DNA of 64,000 nt. It comes from Bordetella genomosp. 7 (lineage in GTDB: Bacteria; Pseudomonadota; Gammaproteobacteria; Burkholderiales; Burkholderiaceae_B). The translations under genes were made by a program, and so were the position numbers. The stretch spans positions 124,001 through 188,000 of the forward strand of contig NZ_NEVK01000003.1 of NCBI RefSeq assembly GCF_002261265.1, in the 5' to 3' direction. Shown piece by piece: positions 8,508-17,707 of this stretch (positions within the stretch are counted from its first letter, which is position 1; each line of letters opens with the position of its first letter). The notes below the pieces were generated by a model that had not been told where the DNA came from, did not search any database, and saw only the letters and a list, made by a program, of their open reading frames with translations.

Positions 8508-10121
8508 TCAGGCCGGCGTTTCCTGTCGCAGGCGTTCTTCGGCCATCTGGCGCAGGCGCACCCGCTGGATCTTGAACCCGTTGGCGCTGGCGGCCATGGG
8601 GAACTCATCTACCAGCCAAAGCCGGGCCGGCACCTTGAACGGCGCGAGCGTGGCGCGCAGGGGGGCCAGCAAGGCCTCGGGGTTGGTGTCCGCCTGCGCG
8701 ATGACGAATGCCGCCGCCCGCGGCTGGCCGTCCAGCGTGATGCCCACCACCTGCGCGTTCTGTACGCCGGGCTGGCTGGCCAGCGCGTGTTCGATCTCGG
8801 CGGGGTCTACCAGGAAACCGCCCAGGCGCAATGCGTCTCCCATGCGCGCCAGATAGACGAAGCTGCCGTCAGGGCGCAGGTAGCCCAGGTCGCCGGTGCG
8901 GAAGTAGCCGTCCGGCGTCAGGGCAGCGGCGGTCGCTTCCGGGTTGTCCAGGTAGCCGATGAAATTGCCGGGCGCGCGGATTTCGATTTCGCCCTGCACG
9001 CCGGCGGCGCACAGTTCGCCCGTGGCCGGGTCGCGCACCCGCACTTGCGCGTCGCGCGCCGCGGGCATGCCGCCGCCCAGCGCCCGTTCGGCCACCGGCA
9101 GGTGCGCCGCCTGCAAGGCAAACAGGGCCTGCACCTCGCTGGACCCGTACAGGCCGCGCAGCGGCATTCCGCGTTGCTGCAGGGATTCGACCAGTTCGGC
9201 GGCGCCGGGGCTGAAGCTGGCAAAGCCGATCACGCGCGCGTGCGGAAACGGGCGTTCGTCGGGTAGGGCTTCGGCGATGCGGCGCATCATTTCGTCGCTG
9301 CCGAAGGTGTGCGTGATGCGCTCATCGCGCAGCAGGTTCGCGGCGCGGGGCGCGTCGAACAGGTCCATCATCACGATGGCCGCGCCGGCGTGCAGGGCGG
9401 CCAGCACCCCGTTCAGGCCGAACACGCCGCACAGCGGCAGCGCCGCCAGCAGGCGCGCGCCGGGCGCGCCCAGCTCGTAGGCGGCGGCAACGGCGACGTT
9501 GTGGGCCAGCAGCGTGGCGGCGCTGTGCATGACAAGCTTGGGCCCGCGCGTGGTGCCCGACGTGGTGAACAGAATCACGGGGCGCATGGGCTCGCGCGCA
9601 GCCGCGGGCGGCATGGCGTGCGTCTGTGCGTCGAGCCGGCACGCTACGGTGGGCAACCCCAGCACGGATACGGGGGTGTCGCCGCCGGCGTCAAGGACGG
9701 CCACGCTGCGAAGCTCGGGCAGCTTGCCGGTGTCTACGCCGGCCAGCACTGCCGGGAAATCGATCTTGCGGAATGACGGTTGCATGACAAGCATGCGCGC
9801 GCGCGAGCGGCCCAGGATGTATTCGAGCTCGCCGCTGCGATAGCGCGTGTTGACCGCCACCAGCGTGCCCCCCAGCCGGTCCAGCGCAAACAGCAGCGCC
9901 AGCCATTCGCGGCGGTTGGGCAGCCACACGGCCACCCTGTCGCCGGCCGCGATGCCTTGCGCGGCCAGCCATTGCGCAGTGCGGGCGGCCAGCGCGTCGA
10001 ATGCGCGGTAAGTCAGCGGGCCGGTCTCGTCGATGAGTGCGACTTCGTCGGGCCGCATCCGCAGGTGTGTCTCATACAGATCCGCCAGGGCGGCGGCCGC
10101 TGGCGCGGCATCGGCCTGCAT
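8508..10121 (-). CDS. Class I adenylate-forming acyl-CoA ligase
   Basis: A 537-residue AMP-binding enzyme that should activate a carboxylic acid as acyl-AMP and pass it to CoA. The P-loop reads TTSGTTRGPK; RGLYGSSEVQ stands for the YGxTE motif, DGYFRTGDLGYLRPDG is the hinge region, and the C-terminal catalytic Lys is in NGFKIQRVRLR rather than the usual SGK context. The start overlaps the livF stop as TGATG, showing coupling, so the frame extension upstream into livF is not used. The substrate is probably the compound brought in by the adjacent LIV-type transporter. Confidence 0.9.
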   Translation of the reverse strand: MQADAAPAAAALADLYETHLRMRPDEVALIDETGPLTYRAFDALAARTAQWLAAQGIAAGDRVAVWLPNRREWLALLFALDRLGGTLVAVNTRYRSGELEYILGRSRARMLVMQPSFRKIDFPAVLAGVDTGKLPELRSVAVLDAGGDTPVSVLGLPTVACRLDAQTHAMPPAAAREPMRPVILFTTSGTTRGPKLVMHSAATLLAHNVAVAAAYELGAPGARLLAALPLCGVFGLNGVLAALHAGAAIVMMDLFDAPRAANLLRDERITHTFGSDEMMRRIAEALPDERPFPHARVIGFASFSPGAAELVESLQQRGMPLRGLYGSSEVQALFALQAAHLPVAERALGGGMPAARDAQVRVRDPATGELCAAGVQGEIEIRAPGNFIGYLDNPEATAAALTPDGYFRTGDLGYLRPDGSFVYLARMGDALRLGGFLVDPAEIEHALASQPGVQNAQVVGITLDGQPRAAAFVIAQADTNPEALLAPLRATLAPFKVPARLWLVDEFPMAASANGFKIQRVRLRQMAEERLRQETPA

Positions 10122-10843
10122 CAGTACAGCTCCATCAATTCCGCATTGTTGGCGAAATCGGCCGGCACGCCGCTGCGGATCAGCGCGCCGGATTTCATCA
10201 CGATGACGCGATCGGCGATCTTGAGCGCCTCGCGCACATTCTGTTCCACGATCAGGATCGACATGCCGCGCTGTTGCTGCAGCGCGCGGATGGGCCCCAT
10301 CAGGTCCTGGAACAGTTTGGGGGCCAGGCCGATGGAAGGCTCGTCCAGCAGCAGGCAGCGGGGCTGGCTGAGCAGCGCGCGGGCCAGCGACACCATCTGC
10401 TGTTGCCCGCCCGACAGGGTGCCGGCGCGTTGCCCGTAAAAATTGCGCAGCGCGGGCAGTACCTGCATGACCCATTCCAGGCGTTCGGCGTGGTCCGCCT
10501 TGGGTACGCCGGCAGACCACAGGCCCAGGCGCATGGTCTCGGCCACCGTCAGGCCGGGGAAGATCCCGCGGCCTTCCGGCACCATCGAGATGCCGGCGGC
10601 GGCCAGCCGGCGCGGATCCGGTCGCGAGACGGGCTGGCCGTCCAGCAGCACGCTGCCGCCTTCGGGAACGATCAGGCCGAACAGCGCTTTCAGCAGGGTC
10701 GACTTGCCGGCGCCATTGTGGCCGATCAGGCAGAGCACTTCGTTGGCGTCGAGCCGCATGTCCAGGCCGTCGAGCACGGGACGTTCGCCATAGCCGGCGC
10801 GCAGGCCGCGCGCTTCCAGCACCGGGGGCGTGGCGGCGCTCAT
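10121..10843 (-). CDS. livF: Branched-chain amino acid-type ABC transporter, ATP-binding protein LivF
   Basis: 240-residue ATPase of the HAAT importer family, one of two that power the LivHM permease. Walker A is GHNGAGKST, the signature is LSGGQQQM, Walker B is CLLLDEP followed by SIGLAPKL, the LivF hallmark, and the H-loop position is Gln in IVEQN, also typical for LivF. The start overlaps the livG stop (ATGA), and the gene ends on the start of the ligase gene. The transporter set lies with acyl-CoA genes, so the cargo is likely a carboxylate rather than an amino acid. Confidence 0.95.
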   Translation of the reverse strand: MSAATPPVLEARGLRAGYGERPVLDGLDMRLDANEVLCLIGHNGAGKSTLLKALFGLIVPEGGSVLLDGQPVSRPDPRRLAAAGISMVPEGRGIFPGLTVAETMRLGLWSAGVPKADHAERLEWVMQVLPALRNFYGQRAGTLSGGQQQMVSLARALLSQPRCLLLDEPSIGLAPKLFQDLMGPIRALQQQRGMSILIVEQNVREALKIADRVIVMKSGALIRSGVPADFANNAELMELY

Positions 10844-11622
10844 GTGCGTTCTCCGAAGTAAATCGCGGCCAGGTCCGGGTCGGTGAGAATGTCGCCCGGA
10901 TCGCCGCAGGCCAGCAGCTTGCCCTGATCCAGGAACGCCACCCGGTCGGACAGTTGGGTGACGAGGTCCAGGTTGTGTTCGATGATGCAGATGGTGATGC
11001 CGCGCGAGGCATAGTCGCGCAGCAGCGCCACGAAGCGGTCGAAAGAGCGGGGGTCCAGCCCGGATGCGGGCTCGTCCAGCAGCCATAGCGAGGCGTCGCA
11101 GGCCATGATGCGCGCCAGGCTCAGAAATTTGCGCTCGGCATAGGCAAGGTCGGCCGCGCGCTCATGCCGCTTGTCCCACAGGCCGGCGTCCTGCAGCACG
11201 GCCTGTATGCGGGCCGGATCGGTGCGGCGTTGCCACAGCCAGCTGCCGCGCTCGGTGACCGTGGCCACGTTTTCCTGCACGCTCATGTGGGTAAACAGCC
11301 GCAAGTCCTGGAAGGTGCGGCCGACGCCGCGCCGCGCAATCTGCCAGGGCGCCATGCCGGCCAGCGGCCTGCCGTGCAGGTGCACGGTGCCGGCGGTGGG
11401 CGGCAGATGGCCGGTAATGACATTGAAGAGCGTCGTCTTGCCCGCGCCGTTCGGGCCCACCAGCGTGGTGATCATTCCGGCCGGCAAGTCCAGGGTGACG
11501 TCGGTCAGGGCCTGCAGGCCGCCGAACCGCTTGGACACGCCCTGCATGCGCAGCAGCACCGGCGCGGCGCCGTCGGGGGCTGCCGCGCCCGCGGCCTGGG
11601 ATACGTGCGGCGCCGCGCTCAT
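10840..11622 (-). CDS. livG: Branched-chain amino acid-type ABC transporter, ATP-binding protein LivG
   Basis: 260-residue partner ATPase of LivF. Walker A is GPNGAGKTT, the Q-loop region is VGRTFQDLRLF, Walker B is LWLLDEPASGLDP, and the H-loop is IIEHN. The ABC signature is LAYAERKFLSLAR in place of the classic LSGGQ; LivG proteins commonly have a divergent LxYGxQR form, and this one departs further. About 25 Ala-rich residues precede the domain. The gene overlaps livF by 4 nt and livM by 4 nt. Confidence 0.95.
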   Translation of the reverse strand: MSAAPHVSQAAGAAAPDGAAPVLLRMQGVSKRFGGLQALTDVTLDLPAGMITTLVGPNGAGKTTLFNVITGHLPPTAGTVHLHGRPLAGMAPWQIARRGVGRTFQDLRLFTHMSVQENVATVTERGSWLWQRRTDPARIQAVLQDAGLWDKRHERAADLAYAERKFLSLARIMACDASLWLLDEPASGLDPRSFDRFVALLRDYASRGITICIIEHNLDLVTQLSDRVAFLDQGKLLACGDPGDILTDPDLAAIYFGERT

Positions 11623-12503
11623 GCCTTGCCCTCCATGCGGCGGCCGCCCACCAGGCCGCCGGGGCGGAACATCATCAGCAGCACCATGGTGGCGCCGTAG
11701 ACAATCTGCTGCACAGTGCCCAGTTCAGACGGCGGCAGGAAGGGCAGGTAGGTCAGCGCGGCAGGCAGCAGCATCAGCAGCGCCGCGCCGATGATGGGGC
11801 CGGCGACGGTGCCGGTGCCGCCGATGATGACCATGGCCATCAGCAGGATGGAGGTCTCCAGCATGAAGCCCTCGACGTTGATGAAGCTCATGTAGAACGC
11901 ATAGATGGCGCCCGCCACGGCCGCCAGCCCCGCCGACACTGCGACCGACAGGGTCTTGATGGCGGCCACCCACTTGCCGGCGGCCTGCGCGGCAGATTCG
12001 CTGTCGCGGATGGCCATCAGGCTGCGCCCGAAACTGCCCCGCAACAGCGCCGTGGTGATCAGCAGTACGGCCGCCAGGCCCGCCACGGCCAGGCACAGGA
12101 ACGCCGCGGGCGTGGCGAGCGTGTAGCCGAAAAGTGTCGGCGGCGGTATGCCCACCAGCCCGCCCAGTCCGCCGGTGACGCCTTTCCATTCCGAAAAAAT
12201 GGTCACGCCGATGACTTGCAGCCCGAGCGAGGCCGCCACGAAGTACTCGCCGCGCACGCGCAGGGCGGGCAGGGCCAGCACCATGGACAATGCGCCCGAC
12301 ACCAGCATTGCCGCGCCTATGCACAGCAGCAGGGAATCGCTGAAATGCATGGCGATGTTCGCGGCGGTGTAGGCGCCCACGCCAAAGAAAATGGCATGGG
12401 CCAGCGAGAAAATTCCCGCGTAGCCCATGATGAAGTTCAGCGTCACCGCCAGCATGGCGTTCACGCAGAAGAGCACGGCGATGTTCAGCAGATATGCCAG
12501 CAT
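11619..12503 (-). CDS. livM: Branched-chain amino acid-type ABC transporter permease LivM
   Basis: 294-residue inner-membrane permease with about eight hydrophobic segments. It has the family motif around GVTGGLGGLVGIPPP and the EAA-like cytoplasmic loop LMAIRDSESAAQAAGKWVAA. The C-terminal YGATMVLLMMFRPGGLVGGR is the standard LivM end. It lies 21 bp after livH and overlaps livG by 4 nt, so the importer genes form one transcript. Confidence 0.94.
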   Translation of the reverse strand: MLAYLLNIAVLFCVNAMLAVTLNFIMGYAGIFSLAHAIFFGVGAYTAANIAMHFSDSLLLCIGAAMLVSGALSMVLALPALRVRGEYFVAASLGLQVIGVTIFSEWKGVTGGLGGLVGIPPPTLFGYTLATPAAFLCLAVAGLAAVLLITTALLRGSFGRSLMAIRDSESAAQAAGKWVAAIKTLSVAVSAGLAAVAGAIYAFYMSFINVEGFMLETSILLMAMVIIGGTGTVAGPIIGAALLMLLPAALTYLPFLPPSELGTVQQIVYGATMVLLMMFRPGGLVGGRRMEGKA

Positions 12504-12524
12504 GGGGTTGCCTTGTTGACGTGC

Positions 12525-13397
12525 CTAGGACGTGATTGCGCGCCCATAGACGCCACCGGGTCGGAACAGGATGAACAGGAACAGCACCACGAATGTGACT
12601 GCCTCGCTCCATTGCGGGTCGATCCAGGCCAGCGACAGGTTCTCGGCCATGCCCAGCAGCAGGCCTGCGACGGCCGCGCCGCGCAGGCTGCCCACGCCGC
12701 CGACGATCGTGGCGGCGATGCTGATCAGCATGATGTGGTGTCCCATCGACGGATTCAGGCCCGAGGTCGTCGCCGTCAGGATGGCGGCAGGCACGGCCAG
12801 CAGCGAGCCGATCAGGAACACATACTGCGACAGGCTGCGCGGGGTGAGCCCGTAGACGCGCACCAGTTCGGGGTTTTCGCCCAGCGCGCGCAGCGCCAGC
12901 CCCAGGTTGGTGTGCGTCAGCAGCCAGTGCAGGGCGCCGAAGGCCAGGATGGCGCACAGCACGGCCACCGCCGCCATGGGCGCGACGTACAGGCCGGGTA
13001 GTACTTCCAGGCTCTTGCTCAGGGGCGTGGGCACGGTGACCAGCCCGCGGCCGAAGCCGATGGCAATCAGGTTCTGCACGACGATGGCAATGCCGAACGA
13101 GGCCACGAACACGGTGAAGAATGCGGCCTCGTGGCGCTGGATCACCGAATACACATAGCGGTCGACCAGCACGCCGAATGCGGCGGCCGCCAGCGCCGCG
13201 CCAGTGGCCGCCAACGGCCAGGCCCACCCCAGCACCGTATACAGCTCATAGAACACGAAGCCGGCAAGCGTGAACGTGGCGCCGTGGGCCACGTGGAAGA
13301 CCCGCGTGGTGCCGAAAATCAGCGAGAAACCCGCGGCGATCAGCGCGTACAGCGCGCCCGTCTGTATGCCGTTGATGAACAGCTGGATGAACAGCAT
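12525..13397 (-). CDS. livH: Branched-chain amino acid-type ABC transporter permease LivH
   Basis: 290-residue inner-membrane permease. The N terminus LFINGIQTGALYALIAAGFS and the loop LRALGENPELVRVYGLTPRS are diagnostic for LivH, as is the closing FLFILFRPGGVYGR. It follows the binding-protein gene by 15 bp. It forms the translocation pore with LivM. Confidence 0.94.
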   Translation of the reverse strand: MLFIQLFINGIQTGALYALIAAGFSLIFGTTRVFHVAHGATFTLAGFVFYELYTVLGWAWPLAATGAALAAAAFGVLVDRYVYSVIQRHEAAFFTVFVASFGIAIVVQNLIAIGFGRGLVTVPTPLSKSLEVLPGLYVAPMAAVAVLCAILAFGALHWLLTHTNLGLALRALGENPELVRVYGLTPRSLSQYVFLIGSLLAVPAAILTATTSGLNPSMGHHIMLISIAATIVGGVGSLRGAAVAGLLLGMAENLSLAWIDPQWSEAVTFVVLFLFILFRPGGVYGRAITS

Positions 13398-13412
13398 GGC
13401 CGGGCCGGGCGA

Positions 13413-14534
13413 TTATTGGGCGGCGTCGGCAATGGGCTTGGCGCCGCCTTCGCCGATTTCGTTGATCTGTATGGGCGCCTGGATGGTGCCGTTATCGGCG
13501 AACGATACGGTGGCCCCCACGAAGTCGAAGGTCTTGGTGGCCTTGCGCTGCGCCAGCAGGTTTTCGCCGGTGACGGGCTTGCCGGCCTTTTCCAGCGCCG
13601 CGGCCAGCACACCGAAAGTACGTACGGCGTTGTAGTAGTTCAGCACGTACATATTGGGCTCTTTGCCATGCTGTTTCTTGTAGTCTTGCAGCATGCGCTT
13701 GGTGATGTCGTCGGCCTTTTCCCAGTCGACCTTCTGGCTGGTGAAGATCGCCCCCTTTGCTTCGGGAAGCGACAGCGTCGACGGGATGGCGAACGCCGAA
13801 TAGCTGGCGATCTGCTGCGACACGCCGTTGTCGCGCAACTGCTTCACGATCTGCCCTTGCTGGCTGCCGTACGAGGCAATGTAGACGGCGTCGGGCTTGA
13901 CGTCGCGCACGCGGGCCGCCACGCCTGAAAATTGCTGCGCCGTGGCGGGCACCGAGAAGCTGCCCACCAGTTCGCCTCCCACCTTGCCCAGTTCTTCCTG
14001 GAGTTCTTTCACCACCGACTGGCCCAGGGGGTCGTCCACGTATACCAGCGCGACGCGCTTGAGGCCGCGTTCCTTGACCAGGTAGGGCACGACGGCCCGC
14101 ACTTCGAAGTCCACCAGCGGGATCGTGTTCCAGAAGTAATCGCCCAGCTCCGCCAGGTCGGGGCCCACGCCGCCGCCGTTGACCATCACCGTCTTCGAAC
14201 GCGTGCCGATGGGCGCGATGGCTTTGGATACGCCGGTGAACGCGCTCAGCACGAACGGCACCTTGGTCACGTTGACCAGCTTGTTCATGCCGATCACGCC
14301 CTGCATGGGTAGCGCCTGGCTGTCTTCGTACACGATGGAAAGCTTGCCCGACAGCATCTTGTCGGCATTGATGTGCTCGACGGCCAGGTTGGCCCCGGAG
14401 CTGAAGATCTGCCCGTATTCGGCATTGCTGCCGCTCAGGGGGAACAGGGCGCCGATGGCAAGATCGGTTGCGTGGCCCAACGAGGACAGGGTAAGGCCTT
14501 GGCACAGAGCCAGTCCGGCGAGCAGCTTTTTCAT
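13413..14534 (-). CDS. livK: LivK-type periplasmic substrate-binding protein
   Basis: 373-residue type I periplasmic binding protein that feeds the LivHMGF importer. Translation most likely starts at the ATG at 14534 (MKKLLAGLALCQGL), preceded by GGAG; a start four codons upstream would swallow that site. A Sec signal peptide ends near GHA-TDLAIGALFPLSG. The mature protein shows the family opening and the VALVYVDDPLGQSVVKEL segment. The ligand is unknown; surrounding CoA-transferase, ligase and beta-oxidation genes argue for an acyl or aromatic carboxylate. Confidence 0.9.
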   Translation of the reverse strand: MKKLLAGLALCQGLTLSSLGHATDLAIGALFPLSGSNAEYGQIFSSGANLAVEHINADKMLSGKLSIVYEDSQALPMQGVIGMNKLVNVTKVPFVLSAFTGVSKAIAPIGTRSKTVMVNGGGVGPDLAELGDYFWNTIPLVDFEVRAVVPYLVKERGLKRVALVYVDDPLGQSVVKELQEELGKVGGELVGSFSVPATAQQFSGVAARVRDVKPDAVYIASYGSQQGQIVKQLRDNGVSQQIASYSAFAIPSTLSLPEAKGAIFTSQKVDWEKADDITKRMLQDYKKQHGKEPNMYVLNYYNAVRTFGVLAAALEKAGKPVTGENLLAQRKATKTFDFVGATVSFADNGTIQAPIQINEIGEGGAKPIADAAQ

Positions 14535-14647
14535 TGATGTCTCCACACGTTGTCGTGGTTATTGTGCGCCGCAGCGGCAAGCAGGCGCCCGGCCGGCGGC
14601 TTCAAAAATGCTAGCGACACTCCATGATGCGACCTATTCGGATTTGC

Positions 14648-15880
14648 TTAACTGCGGGTTTTCCCTCCCGCGCCATTGGTCTGGCCTGCGGTTCTGCCCA
14701 GCACGTCGCGCAGGATCTCGGCGGTGTGTTGCCCCAGCAACGGCGGCGCGCTGCGATAGACGACGGGCGAGGCGGAAAAGCGCAGCGGGCTGGCCGTGAC
14801 GCTGGCGGTGCCGCCCAGGGGGTGCGGCATTTCGCGGCGCAGCTGGCGCGCCTGGGCCTGCGGGTGGGCGAATGCCTGGGCGATGTTGTTGATCGGGCCG
14901 CATGGCACGCCGGCGGCTTCCAGCCTGGCGATCCAGTCGTCGCGCCGACCCTGCTTCATGATGCCGGCAAGCAGCGGAACAAGTTCGTCGCGGTGGGTGA
15001 CGCGCAGCTTGTTGGTCGCAAAACGGGGGTCGTCGCCCAACTCGGGCGCGCCGATCGCATTGCAGTAGGCGCGGTATTGCGATTCGTTGCCGGTGGCCAC
15101 GATCAGGTGCCCGTCGCTGGCCGCAAACACCTGGTAGGGCACGACGTTCTGGTGGGCGTTGCCCGCCCGGGCGGGCGCCACGCCCGACGTGAAATAGTTG
15201 GAATTCTGGTTGGCCAACATCGCCACGTGGCAGTCGAACAGGGCGATATCCAGGTGCTGCCCCAGTCCGCTGCGGTGACGCTCTTGCAGCGCAGCAAGAA
15301 TCGCCACGCTGGCATACATGCCGGTAATGATGTCCGTGACCGCCACGCCGGCTTTCTGCGGGCCGCCGCCCGGCAGGTCGTCGCGTTCGCCGGTAATGCT
15401 CATCAGCCCGCCCAGGCCTTGGATCATGAAGTCGTAGCCCGGCAGGTGCGCGCAGGGGCCGTCCTGGCCGAATCCCGTAACCGAACAATATATGAGCCGC
15501 GGGTTGATCGTGCGCAGGCTTTCGTAATCCAGCCCGTACTTGCGCAGGCCGCCCACCTTGAAGTTCTCGACCAGAATGTCGCAGTGCGCCACCAAGTCGC
15601 GTACCAGGCCGGCGCCGGCCGGCGTGGCGATGTCGGCCTCCAGCGAGCGCTTGTTGCGATTGGCGCTCAGGTAGTAGGCAGCTTCCGCCGTGTCGTGGCC
15701 TTGCGGGTCTTTCAGGTAGGGCGGGCCCCAGTGGCGCGTGTCGTCGCCTGTGCCCGGACGTTCCACTTTGATGACGTCGGCGCCCAGGTCCGCCAGGTTC
15801 TGGGTGCACCAGGGGCCGGCCAGGATGCGGCTCAGGTCGAGCACGCGGATGCCATCCAGCGGTGGGGGTCGTGTAGCCAT
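14648..15880 (-). CDS. Family III (CaiB/BaiF) CoA-transferase
   Basis: A 410-residue family III CoA-transferase, which moves CoA between carboxylates through an aspartyl-anhydride intermediate. It begins with the usual LDGIRVLDLSRILAGPWCTQ, has VIKVERPGTGDDTRHWGPP, and the nucleophile is probably the Asp in GVAVTDIITGMYA. NSNYFTSGVAPARAGNAH and the HPQAQARQLRREMPHP end region fit the family. It sits between the hydratase gene and the importer genes on the same strand, 113 bp before livK, and may activate the imported acid in parallel to the ligase. Confidence 0.92.
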   Translation of the reverse strand: MATRPPPLDGIRVLDLSRILAGPWCTQNLADLGADVIKVERPGTGDDTRHWGPPYLKDPQGHDTAEAAYYLSANRNKRSLEADIATPAGAGLVRDLVAHCDILVENFKVGGLRKYGLDYESLRTINPRLIYCSVTGFGQDGPCAHLPGYDFMIQGLGGLMSITGERDDLPGGGPQKAGVAVTDIITGMYASVAILAALQERHRSGLGQHLDIALFDCHVAMLANQNSNYFTSGVAPARAGNAHQNVVPYQVFAASDGHLIVATGNESQYRAYCNAIGAPELGDDPRFATNKLRVTHRDELVPLLAGIMKQGRRDDWIARLEAAGVPCGPINNIAQAFAHPQAQARQLRREMPHPLGGTASVTASPLRFSASPVVYRSAPPLLGQHTAEILRDVLGRTAGQTNGAGGKTRS

Positions 15881-15910
15881 GGGTAGCCTGCTCTTTGCGC
15901 GGCGGCGCAG

Positions 15911-16765
15911 TCAAGGGGTAATGGTGGCCGTGCCGTGGCTCATGACCACGACGTCTCGCGCGGCGGCCCGTACGATGAATTGCAGCCCGGCGGACTCGCC
16001 GCGCCACATGTCGACCTGCAGCGTCTCGCCGGGGTACACCGGCGCCGAAAACCGCGCATTCAGGCTGGTGAGCCGCGCGGCGTCGTAGTCGCACCAGGTT
16101 TTCACGATGGCGTGGGCAGCCATGCCGTAGGTGCACAGGCCATGCAGGATGGGCTGCGGATAACCCGCGTCGCGCGCCACGTCGGGGTCGGCATGCAGCG
16201 GATTGCGATCGGCGCTCAGGCGATACAGCAGGGCGGCGTTGGGCGCCGCGGCCAGCGTGCAGCTGCGGTCGGGCGCGCGTGTGGGCGCGGCAGGCAGGGC
16301 GGGCGGGCTCGCATCGCCGTTTCCGAAGCCGCCGTCGCCCCGGCAGAAGGTGGTTTGCTGCAGCGTGGCCAGGTGCGCGCCGGCCTCGTCGTGCAGCGTG
16401 CGTTCGGTAATGACCAGCGCGCCCTTGTCCGCCCCTTTGTCGATGACGTGTGTGACGCGGCTCTTGCCTATTACCGTGCCGCTGGCCGGCAGCGGGGCGT
16501 GCATCGTCAGGCGCTGTTCGCCGTGCACCAGCCGCACCCAGTCGATGCCCGCGCGCGGGTCGCTCATCCAGAAGCCGGGGTAGCCCAGCACCGTGGCCTG
16601 GGTGGGAAAGCACTGCAAGTCCTTCTCGTAGACGTAGCGCAGCTGCCCTGCGTCCAGCGGGTCTTGCCCCAGCCCGATGCCCAGGGCATAGAGCATGGTG
16701 TCTTTCTCGTCGTAGCGATGGCGGACATCGTCGAACCGCCAGTTCTTGATGGTGGCGTAATCCAT
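15911..16765 (-). CDS. (R)-specific enoyl-CoA hydratase 2 (MaoC, double hotdog)
   Basis: A 284-residue double-hotdog hydratase of the MFE-2 / hydratase-2 type, which adds water to 2-enoyl-CoA to give (R)-3-hydroxyacyl-CoA. The catalytic motif is seen as ADRNPLHADPDVARDAGYPQ followed by PILHGLCTYG. The N-terminal WRFDDVRHRYDEKDTMLYAL and the KDLQCFPTQATVLGYPGFWM segment are typical of the peroxisomal-type enzyme. The start at 16765 fits the family; the open frame continues upstream inside the dehydrogenase gene and is not used. It lies 11 bp after the short-chain dehydrogenase gene, and the two together make the equivalent of a split MFE-2. Confidence 0.9.
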   Translation of the reverse strand: MDYATIKNWRFDDVRHRYDEKDTMLYALGIGLGQDPLDAGQLRYVYEKDLQCFPTQATVLGYPGFWMSDPRAGIDWVRLVHGEQRLTMHAPLPASGTVIGKSRVTHVIDKGADKGALVITERTLHDEAGAHLATLQQTTFCRGDGGFGNGDASPPALPAAPTRAPDRSCTLAAAPNAALLYRLSADRNPLHADPDVARDAGYPQPILHGLCTYGMAAHAIVKTWCDYDAARLTSLNARFSAPVYPGETLQVDMWRGESAGLQFIVRAAARDVVVMSHGTATITP

Positions 16766-16776
16766 GTGGCGCGGCC

Positions 16777-17691
16777 TCAGATGGGGTCCCAGTCGATGAC
16801 GTCCGGCGAGCGCTCCAGTGCATAGAACTGCTTGCGCATGGCCGGAATGGCGATGTCGGCGATGAGTTCCGGCGTCCAGCCCTCGCTCTGGTGCACGCTG
16901 CGCACCGGGCGCGGCTGGCTGAAAAGCATGATTTCGTTGGCGCGCACGGCGAAGATCTGCGCCGTGACCTCGCTGGCTGCGTCGCTGGCCAGGTATACCG
17001 CCAGCGGGGCAACCTTGCCCGCCTCCATTTTCTTGAGTTTTTCGACGCGCGCTTTTTCGGCGTCGGTCTCGGCGGGGATGGAGCTGGTCATGCGGCTCCA
17101 GGCGAACGGCGCGATGCAGTTCGAGCGCACGTTGTAGCGCGCCATGTCCAGGGCGATGGACTTGGACAGTGCCACGATGCCCAGTTTTGCCGCGGCGTAG
17201 TTGGCCTGGCCGAAGTTGCCGATCAGGCCCGAGGTGGACGTCATGTGCACGAAAGCGCCCGATTCCTGCTCGCGGAAATAGGGCGCCGCCGCGCGGCTCA
17301 TGAAGAAGGTGCCGTTCAGGTGCACGTCGAGCACCTGCCGCCATTCTTCTTCGCTCATCTTGTGAAACACCCGGTCGCGCAGGTTGCCGGCGTTGTTGAC
17401 CACCGCGTCGATGCGGCCATAGGTGTCGACCGCCGTCTTGATGATGTTGTGCGCGCCTTCATACGAGGCGACACTGTCGGTGTTGGGGCATGCCTGGCCG
17501 CCTGCGTCCAGGATTTCCTGCGCCACCGACTGCGCGGGGCCCGCGCCCCCGCCTTCGCCCTGCAGCGATACGCCGATATCGTTGACGACCACCTTGGCGC
17601 CCGCGGCCGCCATGGCCAGCGCGATGCCGCGCCCGATGCCGCCGCCGGCGCCCGTTACGACCACTACTCTCCCTGCAACAATGCCGCTCAT
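16777..17691 (-). CDS. Short-chain dehydrogenase, MFE-2-type 3-hydroxyacyl-CoA dehydrogenase
   Basis: A 304-residue NAD(P)-dependent short-chain dehydrogenase. It shows VVVTGAGGGIGRGIALAMA for the cofactor, VVNNAGNLRDRVFHKMSEEE, the serine in MTSTSG and the YAAAK active site. The NNAGNLRDRxFxKMS pattern and the long C terminus are like the dehydrogenase domain of multifunctional enzyme type 2, so it probably oxidises (R)-3-hydroxyacyl-CoA made by the neighbouring hydratase 2. It is the first gene of the long reverse operon and is divergent from a LysR gene 109 bp away. Confidence 0.88.
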   Translation of the reverse strand: MSGIVAGRVVVVTGAGGGIGRGIALAMAAAGAKVVVNDIGVSLQGEGGGAGPAQSVAQEILDAGGQACPNTDSVASYEGAHNIIKTAVDTYGRIDAVVNNAGNLRDRVFHKMSEEEWRQVLDVHLNGTFFMSRAAAPYFREQESGAFVHMTSTSGLIGNFGQANYAAAKLGIVALSKSIALDMARYNVRSNCIAPFAWSRMTSSIPAETDAEKARVEKLKKMEAGKVAPLAVYLASDAASEVTAQIFAVRANEIMLFSQPRPVRSVHQSEGWTPELIADIAIPAMRKQFYALERSPDVIDWDPI

Positions 17692-17707
17692 GGTGTCTCC
17701 TTAAGAG

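Noticed and set aside
10122-11012. N-terminal extension fusing the ligase to livF sequence
   Set aside because: The extra part is livF read in another frame; the TGATG overlap shows the true start.
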